Of a stretch of 64,000 nt of DNA, positions 12,000 to 24,768 are shown in pieces (the first letter of the stretch is position 1; each line of letters begins with the position of its first letter). The stretch spans positions 2,285-66,284 of the forward strand of contig LSRX01000815.1 in assembly GCA_001939145.1 (NCBI GenBank), given 5' to 3'. Under the pieces are notes generated by a model. That model made no database searches and was not told the DNA's origin. It worked only from the letters and a program-made list of their open reading frames with translations. Source of the stretch: Symbiodinium microadriaticum (Eukaryota > Sar > Dinophyceae > Suessiales > Symbiodiniaceae). A program made the translations under genes and the position numbers.

Positions 12000-13250
12000 G
12001 AACTTTTTTCTCTGTGTCTGTGTGTGTGCGTGTGCATGTACATGTGTGTGCACCGGTATGGATATGGGTGTGGCTTATAGAGCTGGGGTCAACATTACCG
12101 TATATAGGTTTTTCCAAGCAGGCGGTTGTCGAAGATGGCAAATGCCAGGGGTGACCCGTAAAATGATAGGGGACGCTCTAAAGACAATACCCTGAATTCA
12201 GCAATGTTGCCATTATCACCTTGGCTTGAGTTTAGGGTTTAGTGAGGTTGTCGAGGTTTTCTGGATGGAAAGTTTGTAATTGGACGACGTCCGCCAATTG
12301 GACCGACCGATGCCCGAACTCCAAGCATCTCTAAACCCTATTCTCAGTAACTTTCTCTGCATCACGAGTCTCGCATACTCTCCGAAACCAGATCTTGATG
12401 ACTGCACGATCGCACACGCCGGTTCGAAATGCAAAGCAGAGGAAGCTCAAAGCCCAAAAGCCCCAAGGACTTCAAAAGGCCACACAGGCCCCAACCCAAG
12501 GCCATGCCTCGGCATGCGGCATGTTCTATACCATGTATCGTCCTACTCTAATGCAATGTATCGTTTGTTCCAGTATGCTTCAAGTTGCGAGCAATGTGAA
12601 AAGTAGGGGACGCCCCCAATCTAAGGACGAAGCTGGCATTAACAATTATGTACTTTGATGCCGGCTCTATGGGTATGCGATAAAACGATGTCTGTGTATG
12701 TGTGTGCTTGTGTGTGTGTGCGCGTGTTTGTGTGTGTGTGTGTAGGAGCTTGTGCGTGTGTGTCCAGTTGTTTGTCTATGTACATGGACCGTATGTGTTT
12801 ATGTGTATGTATAAGTATATGTTGCTTAGTATATGTATCTTTGTAAATGTGTATGTCTATCAGTATGTGCGTATATCTGTATTTGTAGCTGTATCTGCAT
12901 TTCCATATCTGTATCGGTATTTCTGTCTGTCCGCGTGTATATGCATGTATGCATGCAGGCAATTAAGCGAAAAACAATATGTACGTAAGTAAATAAGCAT
13001 GTATCTATGCATGTATGTATGTATGTATGTATGTATGTATGTATGTATATATATATATAGATGGATATGTGACCTGCATGCACGATGTACACTTTAAAAC
13101 AAATATGTACGTGTGGTCATTACATTCGTTTTTGTTTGTTTGCTTGCTTGCTTGCTTGCTTGCTATCCAGGTCCATTAGCGTGTGTATGCATGTTGCGTG
13201 TGTGCATTTGTGTGTGCGTGTGTTGATATGTATGTGTGAAAGCTTATGGA
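12000..13250. repeat. GT-rich and TGTA/GCTT microsatellite region
   Basis: Scattered blocks: TGTGTG tracts near 12010-12050 and 12690-12750, ATGTATGTA repeats at about 13005-13050, GCTT repeats at about 13140-13165. A short TTTAGGG patch is near 12235. No gene is recognised between the blocks. Confidence 0.75.
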
Positions 13251-13750
13251 GATGGTCTTCAGGACATTTTAGGGTGATTCAGGTGATGGATGCTTGCGAT
13301 TGCTTCGGGACGTAATCTGTGCTAGTGCAGGCATCACGGATTCAGCTTTTGAAGTAGCCAGACCAATAAACAATACTCGTAGCCTGAATGTGTGACTTGG
13401 ACAGAGGACGTCAATAGCATGTGTGACATTGCTCGTAGCAGGAAATGGAGCGCGCATACCAACGCAAGCTCACGGACTGGGGTGCAGGGGGTCAGCTTTG
13501 GGTGTTTACTACTTTCCAGCAAATAAGCTGTGTGCTGTTTGCTACAGCTCGAAATTTGGTCGGTGTGTCCTTGCTGTCTGCTGTACTGATTGCTGCAAAG
13601 CATGGGCTGACCATAACGATGCCGTTGCGGGCTCCTGACCGGGTTCGCGGGCGGCGTTGCTCCAAGCACTGCATCCGTTGCAACATCCCCCTTTGTGTGT
13701 CTTCAAGCTTGCAACAACTATAGTAGCTAACTATAGGTTTGATGCGGCAG

Positions 13751-13836
13751 ATGGGGACGTTGAATTCCCTGCTCGGGCCCGTGTGGTTCGTTTCCGAGAG
13801 ACAGTCGCGACCATCACTGATGTTCATTGGTACCGT
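13751..13836 (+). CDS. Putative exon ending ITDVHWYR
   Basis: Acceptor GCAG at 13750, open frame GDVEFPARARVVRF through ITDVHWYR, then donor GTGAGG. Its exit phase fits the next exon, which begins an IPT domain. Confidence 0.4.
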
Positions 13837-15217
13837 GTGAGGACCACCTCGATGTGATCAACGGTGACCTGAACGAGGCCCAGTGAATGCAAGAGAGACA
13901 CAATGCTTCTTAAGCTTCCCACGAGGTCCCAGATTTACATGTTCCGTTGCTAGACATTGCATGAATGGTTGCGACAGAGTGAGTGGTCGCTAGAATTCAA
14001 CATACAGATGATTAAAGGGTCGTTTACATGGTTATACACGTACATGCACACCATGTTCTGCACCATATGCTTTGTCGAAAGTTCGTGATGTATACAGACA
14101 GGTGGGGAGCATGTCGCCCACCATCGGCTCCATGCTCGGCGGCGCGACAGCCCGGGGCTTTGCAGCAGAATCGGATCCTGGGAATGCCCATGCTGGGCCT
14201 TAAGGGTTTGCCGGCTTCGCTTTGCTTGATCTGCTTGAGGGCCCTGGGGCTGATGTGTTTGGAAGATCTGAAGTTTAAGCTTCAGCAGTTCTTCATCATT
14301 GCCTCTGCTGTTTGGAATGCATGGCTGGTAGCCCTAAGCCAAGTCGACTAAGGTCGTCATCGTCGGACAAGGCTTCAAACTGCCGAGTGCGCCTGCTGCT
14401 GATCTCGGCCTGCTGGTCTTCTCAGCCCTGGAAGATCGTGAATCTGCCGTAATCATGTCATTAGTTTTCAGCTGTAGACCATGGGTATACCCCAGTTCTA
14501 CCCCGAATGAAACGTCTAGGCTGTGTCTTTGAGGTCCAAGGTTTACGGAGACCCGGTCTAACAGTATGTGTGCGACATGTCTGCGAAGCAGCACATGGGC
14601 TCAGACTGCGATAAACCTATCTGTGAAATCGTCTGCTCTGCAGATGGCCACAGAACTCTGCCAGGTACAGCCAACAACATCACAGTCTATCACCACAGCG
14701 GGCCAAAGCGCGGGCTTTTGGCAGGCAGGGCACCCCTCGTACTTGGAAAACAAGTCTGTGCCGCTTAGAGCACTTCAATGGTGCTGGAACTTGTTCCAAT
14801 AATTGGTAACAGTATTGTTTCTGCGGTACGACTAAATTGCTTGCACTGCTAGGGGTACCATGAATAGCTTAATCCTGTGGCACAGGAGAGTGCAACGTGA
14901 CTGCCGGCCAACTCGATCGCACCTCGCCTGATCAGCTATTTGGAGGCTGGTGTATAGCGCGATTCGACGATGGCGATTAGCATGATGCTGATGATGCTGT
15001 TGCTGATGATTAGGCGTTCACAGTAGCACAGCGAAGCAGCATCAGGTTTTTTTCTGCGAGGTTTTGGTGATCAGTGCTGACTCGTTTGCCACCATTAGGT
15101 TGATGATGGTTATGATCGGCTATTAGTGAGAAAAAAAGTGGATTCTCATAAAATCTTCGGGTTCGAGCACGATTATCACCATTATTGTGCTCAAGCTGGC
15201 TCCTGTACGAGGGACCA

Positions 15218-15256
<39 letters not shown>

Positions 15257-17998
15257 CTTCGCCGCCGCACCAGTCTTGTGACTTGTCTGCCGGGAAGGAT
15301 CACGGACATGCGCTATCCTCCCCTGCGACTTTTCGTGTTTGCTTCACTGGGTTGGGTGTCCCCGTCGTTATCGGTTGCAACGCTTGCGAAGCGAGTGTGG
15401 AAGTGAGGCCTGGAGTGTGAGATGCCCGAGATCGATCTTAGCCATTGGAGCAGCACGCAGTTCGAGGATCCCCCGCGACAGCCAACAGTTTTTGAGGAAG
15501 TGTTCCACAATGCTTCGTCGCACGTTGAGTGCTATCGCAGGAGAAAATGGAAGTGGAGGCGCAATCTGGCGGTTGATGAAGCACCTGTGATTCTGTGCCC
15601 GAACTCCGACTCAGCCCATGAGCTAGTCGAAGCTCGCAGGTGAATGGCCAGCGGTACATGAACGACGGCTCCCAAATCGTCTTCACGTACTCGAGGCCAC
15701 GCACTCCCATCGTCAACTCGGTGGTTCCCTCCGTGCCTCGGCAAAAGGCAAACTGCACCGGTCGCCCGCCCCCGGAGTTTTCCGTGTTGAATGTTCGGAC
15801 ACGCCAAGCCCATGCCTGTGAACTTGCAAGATTGTCATGGTTTTGCATTCGGTCATAGCCGCTACTTACTGGGATGATTGGCAAGCATTGCACGGGTGAT
15901 TCTGACTATTGTGGCTAGCCATACGATCCGCCTCAAGGCCCTGTCCTTTGCCGTGACGAGCAACTTGGCTGCTTTTGAAACAGAGCAGCTGTGACAACAT
16001 CACCGACATTGAGACATAGGTTTCAGGGTTGGGAAGGTTCATTCTGTAATCTGGTCTCTACACCACTCTGCCAGAGTCGTTTTCAGACCACGGACTTGGC
16101 TTAGTCTTTTTAACTTTGGCCCATCAGCAAGTCGACAGCTCGGATGCTCATCAAAACTCTTCATACCGTACAGTTCTAGTCGATAGGGTGCTATCATGAT
16201 GGTCCGAAATCGAGATCGTGGCGCCTTAAAGTACATTCTCGGGATCTTGTTGGCCCGCCCGCGGCATGCTGGAGCTCGGCCCTTAACCTGCTGGAAACAG
16301 ACATCGGGCAGCCGAAAGACCCTGCGTACAGCTCCATAGGATTCAGCAACCTATCTGATGCCATAGTGAAAGGGTGCACGAGCACGCGTGTTGTCTGTAA
16401 GTTGCAGTACCATCCGCCATGCTGCGCGAAAGCACGACAGAGAATACTCAAGCAGACGGTGCGATTGAATAACATATTTAATATCTCACGATGAAGCATC
16501 AAATGGTTATTGTCGGGTTTATGATCGCTTAAGTTAAGGCCGTGCATGTAGTTTTTTGAGTAAACGGGTAGATTGCCTGGTACTTCCATATGGTATACCA
16601 TCGTTAAAGAATGCTGCAGAATCAGATGCCCACAAGATGTCGTATCTGATCGCAGAGCACTACACGTTACAGTGCAACTGTCGAGTCTCAACTCTGAACC
16701 TAAACTCCTCAACTTGAGAATCCTAAGCCCCCTCGACTCCACAGCCCCTGCAGTCTCTAGCCTAGGCTCTACACTCTAACCTCTGCTAAGCCCACTACCT
16801 TTGCGAGGCAACGTGACCCTCCTGGGCTTCAATTTCGGCCTGCTCAAGCGCCAGGTGGGGCTGCAGACTTTTCACCGTTTTGTTGGGCCTCCATACTGTA
16901 CCGGGTTTCGGAATAGAGCGTTCGTCGGGCAACAGTTACGGGCCACGGGTTCAGGGGGTCCGGGTGAAGCTCTTCGTTCACCCGCATTTACCGTGTGTCA
17001 TAAGGACCGTGGCAAAGTACATTGATTCGGGTGCAGCATGGTATATCGCAGTTCATCGTTCGTTGCAGTAGATCATAGCCAGAATCTTTCAACGCGTCAT
17101 CCGGTTCGAAAGTCTGCTGTGGAGCTCGCTGCAAGGTGAAAGTCATGTTCGGGCAGCGCCCATGCAGCGTGGATGCAGACAGAATCTGTCCGGCGGCATA
17201 GCAATACGCAGTAATACGCAGTTCCCCATACAACGAGCAAATTCATTGTGCAAGCAGCTTCTCGTGCCATTCGCTTGCATAAATGCTTTGTGATGCGAAA
17301 GGGTTGCAGCACCGTCCCAGGTCCAGGCTCTTAGTGTGGCAAGCTGAGGTACGGTTTGGGATGTCAACCAGACCGCAATCACATGCCAGCTGAAGCTGCT
17401 TCGTTCTGCAGTAAGCCTTATTTAGGGTACTTCATATTGATCTCGGATTGTCGAGTTTCGGCTCATGCGCTTCGGAGGCTGTAATCAGGCACTACAATGA
17501 TGTCGGTGGGGTCTAGAGGCGTCTGACACCGGTTCATGATCGTGCCGCCACCGCCACAACCAAGGCCATGTTGTGACAGTCAGCCTAGCAGCATGTCATT
17601 GTCTAAGGCGGACAGCAATGGTCTTCAAGCCACTTTGCACGGAGAACAAGGATGCTGTGGCCTCCATGTGCTTAAGTAGTAGGTGATAGTAGTGAGAGCA
17701 GCGCCAGCCAGCAGAGGTGGTGACAAACACTTTATCAACAACAGTGAGTATGGCTTTTGCACACTGACAGAACATCGAAGCGTCACTCCGGTAGCAGTTC
17801 GTGTAGAAAGAAAAGGAGGTATTGGCGGCGGAATTGATAGCAGCAGCAGTTGTACTGCAGCACAACAGAAGTATCTGTCGGCAGCAATCGCAATGATTGC
17901 ACACCTCACAGCAATGAAAAAACATGTCCGTGGCCTCGGCTGAGGTCATGCACTTATGAGAGTGTGCAGGGTGGGAGGAAATCATCATGAATCAACGG

Positions 17999-18077
<79 letters not shown>

Positions 18078-21000
18078 TTCATCAACATCATCATCGGCAT
18101 CACCATTGTCATCATCGTCACCATTGCAACTGTCGCCACTTCAAAACACTCATGACGATGCTCGTTCTCATCTGGGTCCTTGTCCTCGCCGTCTCCGTGA
18201 GTAGTTGTAAGTTGTAAGCATTTTAGGCGCTGGCGGCTTTCCTCCTGTATTTTGAAAGATTGCCCCTCAGGCTCTGGGCCCTGGCTTAAGTGTGGATGGT
18301 TCAGGGTTGTGTTTGCTTGATGCGGCAGGGTCTCAGGTAAGGCTGTGTGCGAATATACGGTTGTAGCAACCCTCAGAGAAACAGCGCAGCGGTTTCACAA
18401 AGTGGCATGCACGCTCTACTCCTTTTTTTACAGATTCTCCTTCCAGGACATCTACAACGAGGATTGTGGCTCGGCGAAGCCTTGATGCCAGAAGCTCTCA
18501 GTGTAGATCTCGCCTAGATGAGAAGCCTGCATGCCCCGATCATGTCCATGGCCCAAAACTCGTTGTCGCAGCGCCCAAGCCCTAAACCACGCAAGCCCCT
18601 TTGCACAATCCTGATGTGACATGGTGGCCCCCCCAGGCGTCGTGAAGCCTCCGAACTTCTTCGTGAAGCCCACGCTGCTGGCTGCTTCGCAAGAAAAGCA
18701 ATCATTGTAGCAGCTGATAACAAGAGTAATAGCAGTATGAATAGGAAGAGCAAGAGCAAGACTAAGAACAAGAGCAAGGGTACGGGTAAGTGTACAAGGG
18801 TAATGGCAGTGGCACTTGAAATTGCAGTAGTCACAGTTGTTAGCACCGTGATCATCATCTTCATCATCATCGTCATCATCATCATCATCACATGAATAAT
18901 GCCATTGACTGGGAAGGGTCATTTGGAGCCGGGAATGTGCTGTCTTCTGAGGCACGCTCCGAGCTGGCTAGACATGTTTGGGAGACATGATACGCAGGGT
19001 GGTTTTAGACGATTCAATTGCAGATGGGAAGGAGGTAGATCGATTATTGCTACTTCGGGGTAGTTGGGCTTCTTGTGGAATGCATCGTCGATTTGCAGAG
19101 CGGTGCTTTCTGTCCATCATAGTAGGCGGGTCGCACAGTCTTGCATGAGTCACATATAATATAGTCTTCATGTAGTAACATGTGGGTCATGCTCCATTCT
19201 GGTGTACAGGTTGCATTACATCATGAATTTAGTGCGAGGCGCGAGCGGGTCCTGTTCAGGGTGGTGCGTTACGTAGGCAAACGCACTTAGGGTCTAGTTT
19301 AGGGCATAGGGTAATTAGTAAAAATTAGTAAATGATAGTGCCAGTTGCATGGGAGTTCTGCTAGCCGGAATGCCAGTTCGGCAGCGGTCCCTATCTCGCG
19401 CATTTTGACATTCCCACCTGCATCGAGCCAAGACGTCCAATATAGAATCCTGAACAACGACAGTTATGCCATAGGGTTCCGGATTATATTCTTTATGGTT
19501 ATTTAGGCCCTATAGTTTCCTGATTATATTCTTTATGGTTATTAAGGCCCTATAATACGGTATTCAGGATTTCCGGTACAAGCACTCAGGTCACCAGCCG
19601 CGGCTACGCAGTCTCACACCGCCAGTCCTACCTGGACACGTGCCTCCTCTAGCAGAAGTGTAGACGGATGTTATAGACCTGGCCTGAGCTCACGAGTGCT
19701 ATGTTTCTTCGATGGAAAGACGCTGCGCTGGGATTCTATAACGGGTTCTATAAACGGTTCTTATGTGCCCTGTCTTGTCTGGCGTTATCCAAGCTGAGGT
19801 GCTCCACCCCAGTGATCTGCTGAGCGCCTCAAAACCTCAAACTCGAACCACGGGTTTTGGTAAACCTTGGATAGGGTTTAGGGCTTAGGGTTAGGGCCGC
19901 TTAGGGTTTCGGGTTTCGCTTGGGGTTTCAGGCTTAGGGCCGCTTAGGGTTTAGGGTTTGGGGCCGCTTTGGGCTTCGGGTTTCAATTCTTCAAACCCCA
20001 AACTGAAACCCAAGAGCGACCAAACCCTCAGGCCCTACACCACGACCCTGACCCTAACCCTTCGGATTTTACATCCCAAACCTTATACCCCGGAGCCCAA
20101 GACCCAGACTAAAGACCTAAACCCTGAGCCCAAAACCCAAAACCCTACACAAACCCTCAGCCCTAAACCCCAAAGCCCGGAAACCCCGTAGTCTTGACTT
20201 CGCGCAGACGAATCGAGCCCTTAAAAAAAAAAAGGCCCAAAGCCTTTCGGGCCCTGACGCCCTGAGCGACTTCTCTGAGGCGCTTCGAGATCCACAGCGT
20301 GTGGCCGCCGGTCGGCTCAGAGGCTTTGGGGCCTTGCGCGGATTATTTATTGTCATAATGATTAGGACGGTCATTCTTGCTATTTTTGGTGATAGTTCTG
20401 GTAAGAATATATAAATAGCAAGAATTAACAAAACTAGTAACAGCAACAGTAAGAATGATCACAATGCGCTTGGTAGTACGACTATGATTATGATTCTGAT
20501 GATGATTATCGTGGTGATTATTGTGATGATTATGTTGATGGTGGCAGTTGTTATTAATGCTCATGTCCTTGAGTGTCCGGTTTTTTGAGGGCTTGTGGTT
20601 TCAAGGCTTTAGATTTTCGGGTTCTACGGTTGAGGATTGGGAGTAGGTCTCAGGATGCAACTGAGCTGAAGTGACAGGAAGAGTGGGCGCTATCGTCACG
20701 CCCCATCCCGAGTAGCTGTGACTCTCTCTTGCCAACCATAGCGCGGAAATTTCAAGCAAAACGTGCCTTTTCAGCCTGTTCAGCACCGCGTGTTTTGAAC
20801 AGGAAGGTGGCGCCATCGTGACGGTGCGGGGCATCGGCTTCGGCAGCTCCGCTGTCACATCGCAGGCTTGGGAAGCGATGACGAATTACTTGCAATCGTG
20901 ATGGTCAGTAATGGTGTTCATGAAGGTTAGTGATGCATCATCACCGTTCTTCTCACCCTGACCACCGCCCTCGTTGGACCTAAGCAGGACTCTTCGTGAC

Positions 21001-24000
21001 ATTGCTGCCCACGGAGCCTTCTTGTTCTTCCGCCATCTCTGTTGTTATGAACACGACTATGGCCAATTCCTGCTGAACCGATACCTTGGTATCCGTCTTC
21101 GGCAGACTGCCTTGTGCTTGCAGTCCTGTTTCTTTTGTCTACCGGCACTTTGCACAACCAACCGTCCGAGCTTAGGAGGGCTTAGACTTCAAAGTCAAAG
21201 TGTTTCCTGATGCGAAGTCCCCGAGTCCAAGTGTTGACTACGTCCTGCCATTGAGTCTTGCGCCGCTGCGCTGTGTCATCCCAGTCCCCTCTTCCCAAAG
21301 CTCGCGATCATCTGTCAGCTGACCGCTGCTGCGCTGGGAACGCTGGCAGACGTCGAGAGCTGGTCGCCGACCGAGGCCTTGTTGGGAACGGGGCTTTAGG
21401 TCATCGTATTTGCTCGACGAGAACCGCGTTCCGCGTTAACTGAAGCCAACTGTTGGAATCTCATGCAATCTCTGTGGGCATTGCCGCTAAATGTCTTTCG
21501 GCAGGATGGTAGATAGTCAGAGACTGGGAATCACGAAAAGACTCTGCGAGGGTAGGGCAAACTTCCGTCACTCTCCATATTGTGAACGTTTCAAAAGATT
21601 TGCTTTTCAGCTGCTGCGCAGGTTGTCTTCGTTACCCGGAAGCTGACGCTGAATGTTGAGAAGGTTGTCCCTGGGCTCAATTTGCCGAAGTCGTCCCCGT
21701 TCGCAGTCTGCGCAGTCCAGGGTCCCCTGATTGCTGGTCATAGAGAGGTGCGCCACTCACTGAGCTAACTTGCTTGATTGCAGGCAGGGACTAGTCGAGG
21801 GCAGTTTTAGTTTCCAGGGAGCTTCGGCAAACGGGGAAGGTATCCGGCAGGGCTCTACTTCCAAAGTCAAACTACCACTGTTGTTGTCGCCATGAGTAAT
21901 GTGAGGACTATCTCGACATGCCATTAAAGTAAAGCACATGGGTTCCCGCAGCGTCCTTCTCCCTAACTCATCTATTTGTCATGCCATGCTACTACTGCTA
22001 CTATGGCTACCTCTGCTATGTTCTTGCAGCTCTGTTATCGTGATCTGCTAAGGACATCATGACCAACCTCATCAGCGCAGCCCACAAGTGCGGCACTGGA
22101 CCTGATCCTAACCCAGCCATGGCCCAAGCGAAAGAGAGACCTGATTCAGGATTTCGGCCTCAAGGTTATGCTTCCACGACTTGCGTTTTCGAAGTACACG
22201 CCTTCGACGGCGGGCCAAGCTCTCAAGGTGTTAAGTCGAAGGTTTAGAGTTTGAGAGTGTCGAGTGGCTTTGGGATTTCGGATTTAGGATCGAGCACACC
22301 GCAAAGCCCAACACGTCTCGTTGTGTTAGCATGGAAGAATCCCAGAGTTCAGAAAGGCAAGGCCGGTCCTCTTATTGTAGTTATGGTATAGCATACCCCA
22401 AGACCCTATTCTAATTATTAAGGCCCCTACATTATGTCTTATCTCGGAAGGCTTCCCGGCTCCTGCTTCTTTCATGCTAGATTCTGGCAGCTAGATCATC
22501 GAAAGCATCACCTCTCTCGGTGTGGCTATGGACATCGACTTACGTTTGTTCCCAAGGTTGGAAACTGAGTATGATTGCCGTTCATCGGCGCGCCACAGTA
22601 GCAATAGCAATAAAGGAAACGTTCATGTCCAATACCAGTCCAACCCGACAGCGAGAAGCACACGCCATAACCCGTGTCATTAGCCCAAAGAGTTCCTCAG
22701 TGGCTTCAGCCCCGACGGCCTAGACCCCGAAGGCCACGACCACCACCACGACCATGGGCCAAAATCTCGTTCTAGACCGTGCGCCGGTCAATCTTGGGCC
22801 CATCAGCGAGGTATCTCTGCCAGATGGAAGCACCAAAATAATATGGTATAAGATTATATAAAAAACAGTTAAAAGTTTGATACATAATTAACATAACATA
22901 ACCTAACATAACATAACGTAGCATGTCGGTGTAGTACAACAGAACAGAATAGTATAGAATATGGCTTTGGAGCTGCTAAGGGCTTCTTTGTCTACCAGTA
23001 GCATATTTAGGATTTGGAACTTTTGCGGCTTCGTGGTTCAGGACTTCAGGGGTTTGTGGGCTGTCGACTCAGAGCTTGGAGCATACATCCGAGTTTTGAA
23101 TCATTCACTTGTCTCTTTTGTTGTGCTTTGAGCTTCTTCCGAGGCTTGGACTTTCAATGCCTCTGCGGTCGTATCCGCTCGAAACCCTAAACCCTCAAAC
23201 CCAAACCCAAAATCCTGAACCCTAAACCCTATACCTGAGCCCCAAAACCCTACAACCTAAAACCCAAACCCTTAACCATCCGTAACCCATGGCCAGGACT
23301 GCAACCACAAGGCTTTCCGGGCCTACGTTACGCCAAACGTCACTGCCATGTCGCCGCGTGAGGGCAACGCTGGGGAGACTCGCCTTGAGCTAGAAACATT
23401 AAGATTTAGCGTTTAGGGTTTAGGGAATTTTTACTGTAGTTGCCTGGAAGTTTTCCTGAAAGTTTGAAAAAGCCGTTTTTCAGAAGATGCTGTTGGACGA
23501 GAGGTTCTTGTGTGTATGTACAGCTGCACTTTCATGTAAACATGTTGTGTCCATGGATGCATGGGTGGATTCATGGATGGACGTATGTACGTATGCTGCA
23601 GGTAGGTAGGTAGGTAGGTAGGTAGGTAGGTAGGTAGGCAGTTTCTTTTGACACTACATGTATGTACATGTGTGTATATATATATATATATCCCGGAATA
23701 GATCCGCACCTGCACACAATGCAGTGCAATATCATTAATCGAATCCCTGCCTCAAAACCCTAGTGGCCGGATAAAAGCTGCCCAGGCATCGTGCTGGTAG
23801 TTCTTGGCTCTTTGTTCCCTCTTGATTTTCATGGCTTTGCATTTTTTCATTGAGATGCCCGCAAGAAAGTTCTAAGGTATCTTGTTTCTTGGCTCCGCGT
23901 TGCGTTTTTGGTTTCGGTTTCAAGATCTCCCAATCTGCAATTAGATACTTACCAACACGGAGTTCGTCATGCCGTATACTTGACTTTCAGACTGGGGCCC

Positions 24001-24268
24001 GGGAAGCATCGGCTTATGGGTTTGAGGCTTCAGGGTTTCGTTGTCAAGGGTTTGGGGCACCAGGATCAGGAAGGGTTTGGAATCAATCTCAGATGCGAAG
24101 CGATGAACACTTCGTATAGAAGTGTAACGAATCAGCAGAATTATGCCTTCATAGTCCTTCTATAAAGAGACAGCACATTGTGACTTATGTGTATGTATGT
24201 ATGTATATATATATATAGACATACATGTACGTATATTAACAAGTATGTATGTATATATCTATATTCTT

Positions 24269-24299
<31 letters not shown>

Positions 24300-24736
24300 G
24301 TTTATTGTTTATACAATTGTGAAGAGTGCGGTAATGAATCAGTTTAGGCTTGAAATAGCAGTACGTGCAAGGATACGTAGATATGTTCTGGTGGGGAGGT
24401 CGGGCTTGGTATGCAAGCTGACAAATTATTGTGAGTTGGCCTCCATGAACTTAGCTGACGGCTTAAACCAGCCTGAAGTCTCCGGACCCTTTGCAAGGAC
24501 AACATCAGCATCACGATCAATATGCCGGACGGCTACGCGGAGCCACTCGGTCGGGACCCCAGGCTACAATCCGTCTGGTGCACCTTCTATCGTGCCAGCG
24601 CTTGCAGGTTCATCGAGTGTTTTTTTCCTTCCCGCTAGCCCCAAAACCTGCTGCTGCTGCTACTGCCACCGCCACGACGACGACTACTTCTGCTACGACT
24701 GCCACTGCTGCTCATAATGCTGCTGCCACTGCTATG

Positions 24737-24768
<32 letters not shown>

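Noticed and set aside
15422-15643. 73-codon plus frame starting MPEIDLSHW
   Set aside because: Looks coding-like, but no motif or phase relation to the IPT exons could be shown, and it overlaps the acceptor of the exon at 15640.
18145-18200. Hydrophobic stretch MLVLIWVLVLAVS followed by GTGAGT, like a signal-peptide exon
   Set aside because: It sits in a frame continuing from an ATC repeat and has no downstream exon I could connect.
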